Source: Acidocella sp. (lineage in GTDB: Bacteria > Pseudomonadota > Alphaproteobacteria > Acetobacterales > Acetobacteraceae). From it: a DNA stretch of 64,000 nucleotides. The stretch covers positions 1-64,000 of the forward strand of contig JAMFRU010000100.1 in the NCBI GenBank assembly GCA_026224875.1, written 5' to 3'. Below the pieces are notes generated by a model. It did not search any database. It saw nothing but the letters and a program-made list of their open reading frames with translations, and had not been told where the DNA came from. A program made the translations under genes and the position numbers. Shown here one piece after another: positions 55,048 to 63,789 of the stretch. The number at the start of each line of letters is the position of its first letter. Position 1 is the first letter of the stretch.

Positions 55048-55842
55048 ATGCTGGCCGGTATGATTGTCATGCCCTTCGAACCGCGGCGCTTCAGTACTGC
55101 CGCCGCACATTATCTGGCAGGCCGGATCCCCTATGAGCCACGGCTGATCCAGCGTGTGGTGGAGCTGACGAGGCTGACCCCGGCCAGCCGGGTGCTCGAC
55201 CTCGGCTGCGGCCCGGGGCAATTGGCCAAGGCGTTTGCCCCCTTTGTGTATGAGGCCATGGGCGTGGACCCGGAGCCGGAAATGCTGCGCGCAGCACGGG
55301 CGCATGCACCCGAGAATGTGCAATTTGTCGAAGGCAGCTCCTATGACCTCGGCCCGCAATGGGGGCGGTTTCAGCTCGTCACCATGGGCCGCTCCTTCCA
55401 TTGGATGGACCGGGTGGAAACGCTCAAGCGGTTTGAAACAAGCATCGAACCCGGCGGCGCGCTTGCGTTGTTTCATGACAGCCATCCGGAACTGCCCGAA
55501 AACGCCTGGTGGCCCGAGGCGCAGGCCATTATCCGGCGTTACACCCCGGAGGGCGAGCACCATTCCAGGCGCGGGCCCGGCTGGGTGCCGCATAAAACCC
55601 TGCTGCTGGACTCCCGGTTTTCCATGCTGGAAGAAATCGCAGTGATCGAACGGCGGACGATGACCGTGGACGGGCTGGCCGAACGCGCACTTTCATTCTC
55701 TTCCGTCTCGCATGCGCGCATTGGCAGCCAAGCCGATGCGATGGTGGCGGAGTTGCGCCAGTTGATGCAGACCAAGGCACCCGACGGTGTTTTTACCGAG
55801 GTGGTGGCGACTGAGGCACTGCTCGCGACGCGCGCTGGTTAA
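55048..55842 (+). CDS. class I SAM-dependent methyltransferase
   Basis: A 264-residue methyltransferase with SAM-binding motif I VLDLGCGPGQLAKAF and a post-motif acidic residue in MGVDPEPEMLRAAR. It resembles general small-molecule or ubiquinone-biosynthesis-type (UbiE/BioC-like) methyltransferases; the substrate cannot be told. The ATG at 55048 is used, with 55060 and 55069 also possible. Its 3' end overlaps convergent pheA by 50 bases. Confidence 0.85.
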   Translation: MLAGMIVMPFEPRRFSTAAAHYLAGRIPYEPRLIQRVVELTRLTPASRVLDLGCGPGQLAKAFAPFVYEAMGVDPEPEMLRAARAHAPENVQFVEGSSYDLGPQWGRFQLVTMGRSFHWMDRVETLKRFETSIEPGGALALFHDSHPELPENAWWPEAQAIIRRYTPEGEHHSRRGPGWVPHKTLLLDSRFSMLEEIAVIERRTMTVDGLAERALSFSSVSHARIGSQADAMVAELRQLMQTKAPDGVFTEVVATEALLATRAG

Positions 55843-56668
55843 GCCGGAACGGGTCGGCCTTATAGGTCCCCAGAATCGTGATCTCGGTGGAGAAGAATTT
55901 CAGCTCCTCGAACGCGAGTTTCAGCGCCGGCTGGTCCGGGTGGCCATCGACCTCCGCGAGAAACTGGGTGGCGGTAAAACTGCCGTTGACCATGTAGCTT
56001 TCCAGCTTGGTCATGTTCACCCCGTTGGTGGCGAAACCGCCCAGCGCCTTGAACAGCGCGGCGGGCACGTTGCGGACGTTGAAGACGAAAGTGGTCATGA
56101 GGTCCGGTGTTTGCAGATCCAGCGCCAAAGCCTCGCGCGCCATAACGTAAAACCGCGTGGTGTTATGCGCGGCGTCCTCGACATTGCTGCGCAGGATTTG
56201 CAAGCCGTGCATCGCACCGGCCAGCGAGGAGGCGATGGCGGCGTCTTCAACATTGTTGATGCCCGCGACGATCTCGGCGGCACCGGCGGTGTCGTATTCC
56301 GCGACCACCGTAGCACCCAGTTCGGCGATGAGGGCGCGGACCTGGCCGAGTGCAACCGGGTGGGAATGGATGCGCTTGATGCCGGCGAGGGTCGCCCCTT
56401 TGGGAGCCAGCAGGCAATGCTCGATGCGCAGAAATTTCTCGCCGATGATGGAGAGGCCGCTTTCGGGCAGCAACGCATGCATGTCCGGCACACGGCCGGC
56501 GATGGAGTTTTCCGGCGGCAGCATGGCGAGGTCGGCGAGCCCGTCATGCACCGCGGCGATGGCGGCGCCGAAGGTCTCGCAGGGCAGGGTTTGCGCACCG
56601 GGATAAGCCATGTGGCAGGCGAGGTCGGAATAAGCGCCGGCCTGGCCCTGGAATGAAATCAACGTCAA
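55793..56668 (-). CDS. pheA: prephenate dehydratase
   Basis: Makes phenylpyruvate for phenylalanine. The monofunctional 291-residue form has ISFQGQAGAYSDLA, the catalytic NTTRFYVM motif, and a C-terminal ACT domain (FVFNVRNVPAALFKALGGF, then GVNMTKLESYMV) for Phe feedback. Its ATG overlaps kdsB by 4 bases. The C-terminus overlaps the methyltransferase gene on the other strand. Confidence 0.95.
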   Translation of the reverse strand: MTLISFQGQAGAYSDLACHMAYPGAQTLPCETFGAAIAAVHDGLADLAMLPPENSIAGRVPDMHALLPESGLSIIGEKFLRIEHCLLAPKGATLAGIKRIHSHPVALGQVRALIAELGATVVAEYDTAGAAEIVAGINNVEDAAIASSLAGAMHGLQILRSNVEDAAHNTTRFYVMAREALALDLQTPDLMTTFVFNVRNVPAALFKALGGFATNGVNMTKLESYMVNGSFTATQFLAEVDGHPDQPALKLAFEELKFFSTEITILGTYKADPFRLNQRASRAVPQSPPPR

Positions 56669-57399
56669 TTTTTGGCTCCAAGAAGCTGGCGGGCGTGTTC
56701 GAGGTCGGCTTCAGTGTCCACGCCGAATGGGGCATGCGGCACGCGGGCCACGCCGATGCGCATGCCGGCTTCCAGCGCGCGCAACTGCTCCAGTTTTTCG
56801 CGAAGCTCCAAGGGCGATGGCGGCAGGTCCACGAAACGGCCCAGCACCTCGCGCCGGTAGGCGTAGATGCCGATATGATGCCATAGCGGGCCTTCTCCAC
56901 TGGGCACGGCATTCCGCGAGAAATACAGAGCCGGGGCCACCGCGGCACCTTCGGCAAAGGCGCAGACGCATTTGACGACCGAGGGGCTGGCGGCCTCTTC
57001 GGCACTTGTGATGGGGGCAACGAGCGTGCCGATGTCATACCCCAACGCCAGAGGTTTCAGCACCGCGGACAGATAGGCGGGATCGATGCCCGGCAGGTCA
57101 CCTTGCAAATTGATGATGACATTATGCCGGCCCGTGGGGTCCAGCACGTCGAGCGCGGCGTGGATACGGTCCGAACCGGAGGGCAGATCGGGGTCGGTCA
57201 GCACCGCAATACCGCCGTGTTGCTCAACCACCGCCGCCACTTCGGCCTCGCAACAGGCCACGGCCACCGGGCCCAGCCCCGCCTCCTGGCCGCGTTTGAG
57301 CACATGTACGATCATCGGCAGGCCGGCTATGTCAGCCAGCACTTTACCGGGCAGGCGTGTCGAGCCCAGGCGGGCAGGGATAAGAATGATCGGCGTCAC
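56665..57399 (-). CDS. kdsB: 3-deoxy-manno-octulosonate cytidylyltransferase
   Basis: Activates Kdo as CMP-Kdo for lipopolysaccharide. The N-terminal IILIPARLGSTRLPGKVLADI and central NLQGDLPGIDPAYL-type segments are diagnostic; 244 residues. It is divergent from the cytochrome c gene and coupled to pheA, an arrangement common in Alphaproteobacteria. Confidence 0.96.
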   Translation of the reverse strand: MTPIILIPARLGSTRLPGKVLADIAGLPMIVHVLKRGQEAGLGPVAVACCEAEVAAVVEQHGGIAVLTDPDLPSGSDRIHAALDVLDPTGRHNVIINLQGDLPGIDPAYLSAVLKPLALGYDIGTLVAPITSAEEAASPSVVKCVCAFAEGAAVAPALYFSRNAVPSGEGPLWHHIGIYAYRREVLGRFVDLPPSPLELREKLEQLRALEAGMRIGVARVPHAPFGVDTEADLEHARQLLGAKN

Positions 57400-57518
57400 G
57401 TAATGTTTGTCTCTATGATGCTTGTCGCGTCTGCCTAATTCGCTATACGGTCAAGCGCAATCTTGGCCCAAGCACTTGGCCATAGTATTCTGGCCATACA
57501 AGAGTTTCGGGGAGAGCG

Positions 57519-58181
57519 ATGAGTAATACCGACAAAGACAGCCTGCTCACCAACAAGATCGCCGCCGGCGTACTTACGGCGGGTCTGGTGCTATGGGGTG
57601 CCAATCGTCTCGCTGAGGTCTTCGTGTCGGGCGAGGCACCGAAAACCCCCGCCATTACGCTCACCGCCCTGCCCACCGCGGCACCAGCGGCGGCCGTGGC
57701 AGCCGGGCTCGAGTCGATCATCCCGCTGCTGGCCGGCGCCGATGTGAGCAAGGGGTCGGATTTCGTCTCGCAACAATGCTCGTCCTGCCATACCGTCACC
57801 TCCGGCGGCGCCGATGGCGTGGGGCCGAATTTATACGGCGTGGTCGGCGGGCCGATGTTCGCCCATGCCGGGTTCACCTATTCCGATGCCGCCAAGGGCA
57901 AAGCCAAGGGCAATTGGGATTATGACAATATGAACGAATGGCTGGCCTCGCCGAACCATTTCGATCCGGGCACCGCGATGTCGTACTCCGGCATCAAGAA
58001 CACCCAGACGCGCGCCGATGTGGTGGCGTATCTGCGCACCCTCTCGGCCAGCCCGCTGCCATTGCCGACGCCTGACCAGGTGAAGGCGGCGAGCCCGGCT
58101 GCTGCTCCGGCTGCACCGGCCAAACCCGCTGGCGCTCCGGCGCCAACTGGCGTCTCGAAGCCCGCGCCCACGGCACCCTGA
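57519..58181 (+). CDS. membrane-anchored c-type cytochrome (CycM-like)
   Basis: A 220-residue cytochrome with an uncleaved N-terminal helix (about residues 12-30). The heme site is CSSCH at 87-91 and a likely axial Met154 lies in DPGTAMSYSGIK. A Pro/Ala-rich C-terminal tail begins at about 178. This fits the CycM/cytochrome c552 family that passes electrons from bc1 to terminal oxidases. It is divergent from kdsB and followed after 2 bases by the phosphatase gene. Confidence 0.9.
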   Translation: MSNTDKDSLLTNKIAAGVLTAGLVLWGANRLAEVFVSGEAPKTPAITLTALPTAAPAAAVAAGLESIIPLLAGADVSKGSDFVSQQCSSCHTVTSGGADGVGPNLYGVVGGPMFAHAGFTYSDAAKGKAKGNWDYDNMNEWLASPNHFDPGTAMSYSGIKNTQTRADVVAYLRTLSASPLPLPTPDQVKAASPAAAPAAPAKPAGAPAPTGVSKPAPTAP

Positions 58182-58183
58182 GC

Positions 58184-58957
58184 ATGCTGGCTTGGGTGGC
58201 GGCGGCAGAAGCGGCACTGGAAGCCAGCGGCGCTGCCATCCGCCCGTATTTCCGCACCGGCACGCTGGCGGATGATAAATCCGACGAAAGCCCGGTAACG
58301 GTGGCAGACCGCAAAGCCGAGCAGGTGTTGCGCGCGGCGTTGCTGGCGGCGTTTCCCGATTGCGGGATCATCGGTGAGGAATTTCCCCCGCACCGGCCGG
58401 ACCAGAAATACACCTGGGTCATCGACCCGATCGACGGAACACGCGCGTTCATCACCGGCCGCACCACATTCTGCACCCTGCTCGGGCTGCTGGAGTACGG
58501 CGTGCCGGTACTGGGTTTCATCGACCAGCCGATAACCCGCGAGCGTTTTTGGGGCGGGCGCGGCGTACCCGCATCTTTTACCGGCGGATTCGGCGGCAAG
58601 ATGGGGACGCGGCAGAACGTGACGCTGGCCGGCGCCGAATTTTCCGCAACCGCGCCGGAGATGTTTACGCCGGCACAGATGGCCCGGCTGGACCGGCTTA
58701 AAGGTGCCGCCAAGCGCGTATATTGGGGCGGAGATGCCTACTCCTACGGGCTGCTCGCGCTGGGGCAGATCGATGTGGTGGCGGAATGCAGCCTGAAACC
58801 CTGGGATTGGGCGGCATTGGCACCGGTGGTGGAAGCGGCCGGCGGGGTGGTGACGGATTGGCAGGGGCGGAAGCTGAAGCTGGGTGTGACCGAGGGGGAT
58901 GTGGTGGCAACGGCGAATGCGGCATTGCATGCCGAGGCATTGGCGGCGCTGGGGTGA
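58184..58957 (+). CDS. inositol monophosphatase family protein, likely histidinol-phosphatase
   Basis: A 257-residue IMPase-fold phosphatase with metal site motifs GEEFPP and WVIDPIDGTRAFI, and the C-terminal KPWDWAALAPVVEAAGG. The size and the DPIDGTRAFI variant fit HisN-type histidinol-phosphate phosphatases of Alphaproteobacteria. Activity on other phosphomonoesters cannot be excluded. Confidence 0.86.
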   Translation: MLAWVAAAEAALEASGAAIRPYFRTGTLADDKSDESPVTVADRKAEQVLRAALLAAFPDCGIIGEEFPPHRPDQKYTWVIDPIDGTRAFITGRTTFCTLLGLLEYGVPVLGFIDQPITRERFWGGRGVPASFTGGFGGKMGTRQNVTLAGAEFSATAPEMFTPAQMARLDRLKGAAKRVYWGGDAYSYGLLALGQIDVVAECSLKPWDWAALAPVVEAAGGVVTDWQGRKLKLGVTEGDVVATANAALHAEALAALG

Positions 58958-59050
58958 GGGGTTGCACCACGCGCCACCCATCCTTGCTGAAACAACCTCT
59001 TAGCTGATCGAATAAAAAGACATTGTTGGGTGGGGAGCGCTTTTGCTTCG

Positions 59051-59950
59051 TCAGGCTGATGCCTTGTGTAGATGCTCCACCACACCGCTGATGGCGTTGT
59101 TGGCGGCGGCGTTTTTCTGGGTCATGTCGATGCCGAAGACGCCGCGCTGTTCAGGTTCGCGGATGGTCACCATCGGGTCCTCGAAATCGCGCACATAGCC
59201 CAGAGCAAAACAGCCCATGCGGTAGCCCATCACCCGCAGCAACTCGTCGGGCAGGGTACGGGCAAGCTCCAGCGGGGTGGTGAGATACTGGTTTTCCTCC
59301 TGGCGCAGCCAGCCCACGGCATAGGTGATGTTGATGCCCTGGCGGAGCCTGTCGCTGATATTGGCACCGGAGCCGTGGTAGATTTTGCCGGTGTAGAACA
59401 GCGCCGAGCCGCGCTTCATCACGGCGGGCAGGCTGTCACTTTGGCCGTAGGTTTTGTCGCGCCCCGCATATTGGCTGCCGGGCACGACACGGGTGGCCCC
59501 CATGTCCTCGGTATAGTCGGACATGGCCCAGAGAATGTTGCATTGGACGTGGTAATCATCCGGGAAGGGGAAGAAATCCCAGGCGAGCTGGTCCTGGTGC
59601 AAGGGCTGCGCCTGCGAGCCGGGTGATATGCTGATGATCTGGGTCAGATGCAGCTGGAAGGTCGAGGCATGGCCGAGGAATTTGCCGGCGGTGGCGATGG
59701 CGAGCGGGTTCATCACCAGCTCGCGCGCCGCGGGGGAGCGGGCGATCATGGCGCCTGTACGCCGCGTCTGCCGGCCGACGAAGGCATCCTCGCCATAGGG
59801 GGTCGCCGTGATATGCGGCCCCATCTCCGCTTCGATACGGTCCATCAGTGCCGGCGGGACCAGTTCGTCGACAATGGCATAACCTTCGGTCTTCAGGGCC
59901 TCGGCCACCTCTTCAGGTGATGCATGGGACGGCAAATGCAGCAACGGCAT
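59051..59950 (-). CDS. phytanoyl-CoA dioxygenase (PhyH) family protein
   Basis: A 299-residue 2-oxoglutarate/iron dioxygenase. The facial triad is His118-x-Asp120 (QPLHQDQLAWDFF) and His192 (IYHGSGANIS), with Arg201 for 2-oxoglutarate. It hydroxylates an unidentified small molecule or lipid. It is divergent from the LuxR-type gene across 143 bases, which suggests regulation by it. Confidence 0.87.
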   Translation of the reverse strand: MPLLHLPSHASPEEVAEALKTEGYAIVDELVPPALMDRIEAEMGPHITATPYGEDAFVGRQTRRTGAMIARSPAARELVMNPLAIATAGKFLGHASTFQLHLTQIISISPGSQAQPLHQDQLAWDFFPFPDDYHVQCNILWAMSDYTEDMGATRVVPGSQYAGRDKTYGQSDSLPAVMKRGSALFYTGKIYHGSGANISDRLRQGINITYAVGWLRQEENQYLTTPLELARTLPDELLRVMGYRMGCFALGYVRDFEDPMVTIREPEQRGVFGIDMTQKNAAANNAISGVVEHLHKASA

Positions 59951-60014
59951 CGCAAACCTCCTTCTCGTTTCGGCAATATGATTTTTTTATGGGCTTTTTT
60001 ACGGCGCCACATCC

Positions 60015-60054
60015 GCCAAATGGATGAGTTCGTGACAATCACCACCGGTTTGGC
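60015..60054. promoter_or_regulatory. intergenic region with a GCCAAA/TTTGGC inverted repeat between PhyH and LuxR-type genes
   Basis: GCCAAA (60015-60020) and TTTGGC (60049-60054) flank a 28-base region in the divergent gap. The spacing is wide for a single operator, and AT-rich tracts on both sides could be promoters. The LuxR-type product is a candidate binder. Confidence 0.25.
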
Positions 60055-60093
60055 TATTTTTTAAGCTGGAACTCAAGGAGACGGGCCATCTCT

Positions 60094-60768
60094 GTGAATG
60101 CTTCGCCAGATCTCGCCGGAGACGAAATCATCCGGCTTTGCCTCGGCACGCTGCACGCCTCGGCGGCAATGTTCTACTGGGTGGATGAGACCGGCATGGC
60201 GGATGTGTCGCTCACCGGCCTGCCGGCGCAGTTTGCCGCCGAATATGCCGCCGGGATGGAGCGGGCGGACCCTTCCAATGTCCAGCGCCTGGTCACCACC
60301 GGCGCCAGCGTGACGCAGTTCAGCAATCCGCGCCCGGAATTTGCCGCGGATGCGCAGATCTTCCGTGGTTTTCTGGGGCGCTACGGCGCGGTGGATATCA
60401 TCGATTTGCTGTTTCGCGCCGAGGGCAAGGCGGTGGCCGGCATCGGCATCATCAAGATGCAGGGGGATGAGGCGGCACGCGCGCCGCAACTGACGCAGGC
60501 CGGCGCCATCCAGCGTTTTGTGGAATTCGGGCTGCAGCGCCATGAGCGCGTGCTGCAATGGCGCCGCCCCCGCATGGCGATGCGCCATTATCAGCTCACC
60601 GCGCGGGAGTGGGACATCGCCGCACTGGCCGCGGAGGGCGCAAGCAACCGGGAGATTGCCGCCCGGCTGCTTCTGTCCGCGCATACCGTAAAATCGCATC
60701 TGCTGCGGGTGTTCGATAAGACCGGCAGCGCCAACCGAACGCAGCTTGCCGCCAGGCTGGATTTCTAG
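60094..60768 (+). CDS. LuxR-type transcriptional regulator
   Basis: A 224-residue regulator with a C-terminal LuxR HTH ([20 protein letters not shown], then [20 protein letters not shown], residues about 165-222). The N-terminal domain has no recognised autoinducer-binding or receiver signature. Start GTG 60094 is set by AGGAG about 13 bases earlier. No LuxI-type synthase is in the window. Its stop overlaps convergent rph by 4 bases. Confidence 0.85.
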   Translation: MNASPDLAGDEIIRLCLGTLHASAAMFYWVDETGMADVSLTGLPAQFAAEYAAGMERADPSNVQRLVTTGASVTQFSNPRPEFAADAQIFRGFLGRYGAVDIIDLLFRAEGKAVAGIGIIKMQGDEAARAPQLTQAGAIQRFVEFGLQRHERVLQWRRPRMAMRHYQLTAREWDIAALAAEGASNREIAARLLLSAHTVKSHLLRVFDKTGSANRTQLAARLDF

Positions 60769-61478
60769 CCCAAAATCGCTTTTTGCGCCGCGAAGAGTTC
60801 GGCCGTGCCTTTGCGGGCCAGCGCCAGCAACTCGGCGAAAGCCGCGTCGTCAAAAGTGGATTTTTCGGCGGTGGCCTGGATTTCGACGATCCCGCCGCCC
60901 TGGGTGAGGACGAAATTGGCGTCGGCGTCGGCTGCGGAATCTTCGAGGTAGTCGAGGTCCAGCACGGCGGTGCCCTTGTAAATGCCGCACGAAACAGCAG
61001 CGACCTGGCCCAGCACCGGGTAGGCTTTAAGCACCTTGTTCGCCTGGAGTTTGCGGAAGGCCAGGCACATGGCGACATAGGCGCCGGTGATCGAGGCGCA
61101 GCGCGTGCCGCCGTCGGCGTTCAACACGTCGCAATCCAGCGTGATGCTGATCTCGCCCATGGCCTTGCGGTCAACGATGGCGCGCAAGCTACGGCCGATC
61201 AGGCGCTGAATTTCCTGGGTGCGGCCCGACTGCTTGCCACGGGCCGCCTCGCGGTCGCCGCGGGTGTGGGTGGCGCGCGGCAGCATGCCGTATTCGGCGG
61301 TAATCCACCCCTCCCCCTGGCCACGCATGAAAGGCGGCACCCTTCCCTCGACGCTGGCGGTACACAACACCTCGGTGCCGCCACAGTGGATCAGCGCGGA
61401 ACCCTCGGCATGGTGGGAGAAGCCGGTCTCAATGGAAACCTTGCGGAGTTCGTTGAAAATTCTGCCTGAGGGCCGCAT
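60765..61478 (-). CDS. rph: ribonuclease PH
   Basis: A phosphorolytic exoribonuclease that trims tRNA 3' ends. [17 protein letters not shown], the [22 protein letters not shown] phosphate site, and [15 protein letters not shown] are diagnostic; 237 residues from ATG 61478, which follows AGGAGACTTCAC. An upstream extension in the same frame is not homologous. It is divergent from hrcA, a pairing typical of Alphaproteobacteria. Confidence 0.96.
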   Translation of the reverse strand: MRPSGRIFNELRKVSIETGFSHHAEGSALIHCGGTEVLCTASVEGRVPPFMRGQGEGWITAEYGMLPRATHTRGDREAARGKQSGRTQEIQRLIGRSLRAIVDRKAMGEISITLDCDVLNADGGTRCASITGAYVAMCLAFRKLQANKVLKAYPVLGQVAAVSCGIYKGTAVLDLDYLEDSAADADANFVLTQGGGIVEIQATAEKSTFDDAAFAELLALARKGTAELFAAQKAILG

Positions 61479-61526
61479 GTGAAGTCTCCTATGGATTTGC
61501 GGGCGCTCATACGCGAGAGTGGGTAG

Positions 61527-62591
61527 ATGGACCATAGGACCAAAAACCCGCCGCGCCTGCCGCCGGGGCTCGATATACGCTCCGCCGCGGTACTGCGCGA
61601 GATTGTCGAGCAATATGTGGAGACCGGCGAGCCGGTCGGCAGCCGCACGCTCTCGCGCCTGTTGCCCCAGAAACTCTCGCCGGCGACCATACGCAATGTG
61701 ATGGCGGACCTCACCGATGCCGGGCTGCTGTTCGCACCACACACCTCCGCCGGGCGGCTGCCGACGGACCGGGGATTGCGGCTGTTCGTGGATGGGCTGC
61801 TGCAGTTTGGCGAGCTGTCGGAGGACGAGCGTACCACCATTAACATAGCCCTGGCGCAAACCGGGCGCTCGCTGCAGGACACGCTGGCGCAAGCCTCCAC
61901 CATGCTATCCGGGCTCTCGGCCGCCGCCGGCATGGTGCTGGCACCCAAGGGCGACGGGCCGCTAAAACATATTGAATTCGTCCCTCTTTCGCCGGGCAAG
62001 GCGCTGGTGGTGCTGGTTTCGGCCGATGGCCAGGTCGAGAACCGGATTATGGAGACGCCGCTGGGCCTGCCGCCAAGCTCATTGCAGCAGGCGGGAAACT
62101 ATCTCAATGCCCAGCTCTCCGGCCTCTCGCTGGCGGAATTGCGGCGCAGTGTGGGGACAGAAATTTCCGCCAACCGGACGGCTCTTGATGAGCTGACCAA
62201 TGCCGTGATCGAGGCCGGGCTGGCGAGCTGGGGGCATGAAGGGCGGGCCGGCTCGCTGATTTTGCGCGGCCAGGGGCGGTTGCTGGAGGATGTGGACCAG
62301 CTGGAGAAACTGGGCGCGATCCAGGCTTTGTTCGAGCGGCTGGAGGCGGAGGAGACGATGCTGAAACTGCTGGAGCTGGCCGAAACATCGGATGGCGTGC
62401 GGATCTTCATCGGCGCCGAGTCCGGCCTGTTCGGCACGGCCGGGGTATCGATGATCGTGGCACCGGCGCGCAATGCGCAGGATAGGATTGTCGGCGCGAT
62501 CGGGGTAATCGGCCCGACGCGCATTAACTATGGCCGTATCATCCCGGTGGTGGATTACACCGCGCGGGTTATCGGGCGGCTATTGGGGTAG
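61527..62591 (+). CDS. hrcA: heat-inducible transcription repressor HrcA
   Basis: A 354-residue repressor that binds the CIRCE element of groE/dnaK operons. The N-terminal winged HTH ([20 protein letters not shown]), the GAF-like domain, and the C-terminal [19 protein letters not shown] are present. The usual grpE is not found directly downstream; a beta-hydroxyacid dehydrogenase gene follows instead. Confidence 0.95.
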   Translation: MDHRTKNPPRLPPGLDIRSAAVLREIVEQYVETGEPVGSRTLSRLLPQKLSPATIRNVMADLTDAGLLFAPHTSAGRLPTDRGLRLFVDGLLQFGELSEDERTTINIALAQTGRSLQDTLAQASTMLSGLSAAAGMVLAPKGDGPLKHIEFVPLSPGKALVVLVSADGQVENRIMETPLGLPPSSLQQAGNYLNAQLSGLSLAELRRSVGTEISANRTALDELTNAVIEAGLASWGHEGRAGSLILRGQGRLLEDVDQLEKLGAIQALFERLEAEETMLKLLELAETSDGVRIFIGAESGLFGTAGVSMIVAPARNAQDRIVGAIGVIGPTRINYGRIIPVVDYTARVIGRLLG

Positions 62592-62595
62592 GCAG

Positions 62596-63465
62596 ATGAA
62601 AATTGGGTTTTTAGGCCTGGGGCAGATGGGGCGCGGCATGGCCGGGAACCTTATAAAGGCGGGGCATGAGGTGCGGCTGTATAACCGCTCGGCTGATAAG
62701 GCCGAGGGTTTGGGCGGTATTGTCGCGGCAACCCCGGCCGAGGCGGCGCGGGACGCTGAGGTGGTGTTCACCATGCTGGCGCATGACGCGGCGCTGCGTG
62801 AGATCGCCTTCGGTGAGCAGGGGTTTATCGGCGCACTGCCAAAGGGCGGCATTCATGTGTCCTGCAGCACCATCAGCGTGGCCTTGGCGGAAGACCTGAC
62901 GGCGGCGCATGAAGCGGCGGGGCAGAGGTTTGTATCCGCCCCGGTGTTTGGCCGGCCGGATGCAGCGGCGGGGGCAAAATTATTTATTGCGGCGGGCGGG
63001 GCAGCGGCGGACATCGCCGCCTGCCAGAATTTGTTCGATGTGCTGGGGCAGCGGACATTTGTGCTGTCGGAAGTACCCGCGCGGGCGAACCTCGTGAAAC
63101 TCAGCGGGAATTTTCTCATTGCCGCCGTCATTGAATCACTCGGTGAGGCCATGGCCTTGGTGGGCAAGGGCGGCGTGGACCAGCGCGCCTATCTGGAGCT
63201 GCTGACTTCCACATTGTTCTCAGCACCGGTGTATAAAACCTACGGCAATCTAATTGTGGAGCAGAAATTCGAGCCGGCCGGGTTCGCCGCTCCGCTCGGC
63301 CAGAAGGACATCCGCCTGGTACTGGAAGCAGCCGAAGGGTTGAACGTGCCGCTGCCTTTGGCCAGCCTGCTGCGCGACCGGTTTTTAACCCTGCTGGCAC
63401 ATGGCGGTGCGGCGCTGGACTGGTCGGCCATCGGGCAACTGGCGGCAAAAGACGCGGGACTGTAA
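62596..63465 (+). CDS. beta-hydroxyacid dehydrogenase family NAD(P)-dependent oxidoreductase
   Basis: A 289-residue enzyme of the 3-hydroxyisobutyrate dehydrogenase/tartronate semialdehyde reductase family. The N-terminal MKIGFLGLGQMGRGMAGNL carries the Rossmann motif and NLVKLSGNFLIAA holds the catalytic lysine. The start ATG 62596 lies 4 bases after the hrcA stop. Substrate is not determined; an imine- or glyoxylate-type reductase is possible. Confidence 0.88.
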   Translation: MKIGFLGLGQMGRGMAGNLIKAGHEVRLYNRSADKAEGLGGIVAATPAEAARDAEVVFTMLAHDAALREIAFGEQGFIGALPKGGIHVSCSTISVALAEDLTAAHEAAGQRFVSAPVFGRPDAAAGAKLFIAAGGAAADIAACQNLFDVLGQRTFVLSEVPARANLVKLSGNFLIAAVIESLGEAMALVGKGGVDQRAYLELLTSTLFSAPVYKTYGNLIVEQKFEPAGFAAPLGQKDIRLVLEAAEGLNVPLPLASLLRDRFLTLLAHGGAALDWSAIGQLAAKDAGL

Positions 63466-63558
63466 TTTCTTACGCTAGCGTGAATAATCCGACAGAGGCG
63501 GGATATTGAGCTTAAGCACCCCCAATTACAGATGCATCGGAAATGGCCAGGAGCCCCC

Positions 63559-63711
63559 ATGCGTCTCATACTTATCATTCTCCTCATCCTCATCCTGTTC
63601 GGCGGCGGGCTTGGCCTGCATGGCGGGCTGTTCCTGGGCTCCGGCGGCATTTATTATGGCGGCGGCCTCGGCCTGCTGCTGATCATCGTGCTGGTGCTGA
63701 TGATTTTATGA
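63559..63711 (+). CDS. DUF3309-like small membrane protein
   Basis: A 50-residue product with two hydrophobic, leucine/isoleucine-rich stretches flanking a glycine-rich middle (LFGGGLGLHGG, then GGIYYGGGLGLL). This resembles the short DUF3309 proteins. CCAGGAGCCCCC precedes the ATG. Function is unknown; the gene is short, so its reality rests on the strong ribosome binding site and the hydrophobic pattern. Confidence 0.6.
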   Translation: MRLILIILLILILFGGGLGLHGGLFLGSGGIYYGGGLGLLLIIVLVLMIL

Positions 63712-63716
63712 TGCAC

Positions 63717-63764
63717 CCGCCGCCAAGCCCGCGCCATTCAGCGTAGCAACGGGCTTGGCGGCGG
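63717..63764. repeat. 15-base-pair inverted repeat after the small membrane gene
   Basis: CCGCCGCCAAGCCCG (63717-63731) and CGGGCTTGGCGGCGG (63750-63764) pair perfectly with an 18-base loop. No T run follows. It may end transcription weakly or separate the two genes. Confidence 0.5.
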
Positions 63765-63789
63765 CGGCGGCACCCGGCATAGGGGCCGC

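Noticed and set aside
63472-63481. ACGCTAGCGT palindrome after the dehydrogenase gene
   Set aside because: Only 10 bases and not linked to any promoter or T run; likely chance.
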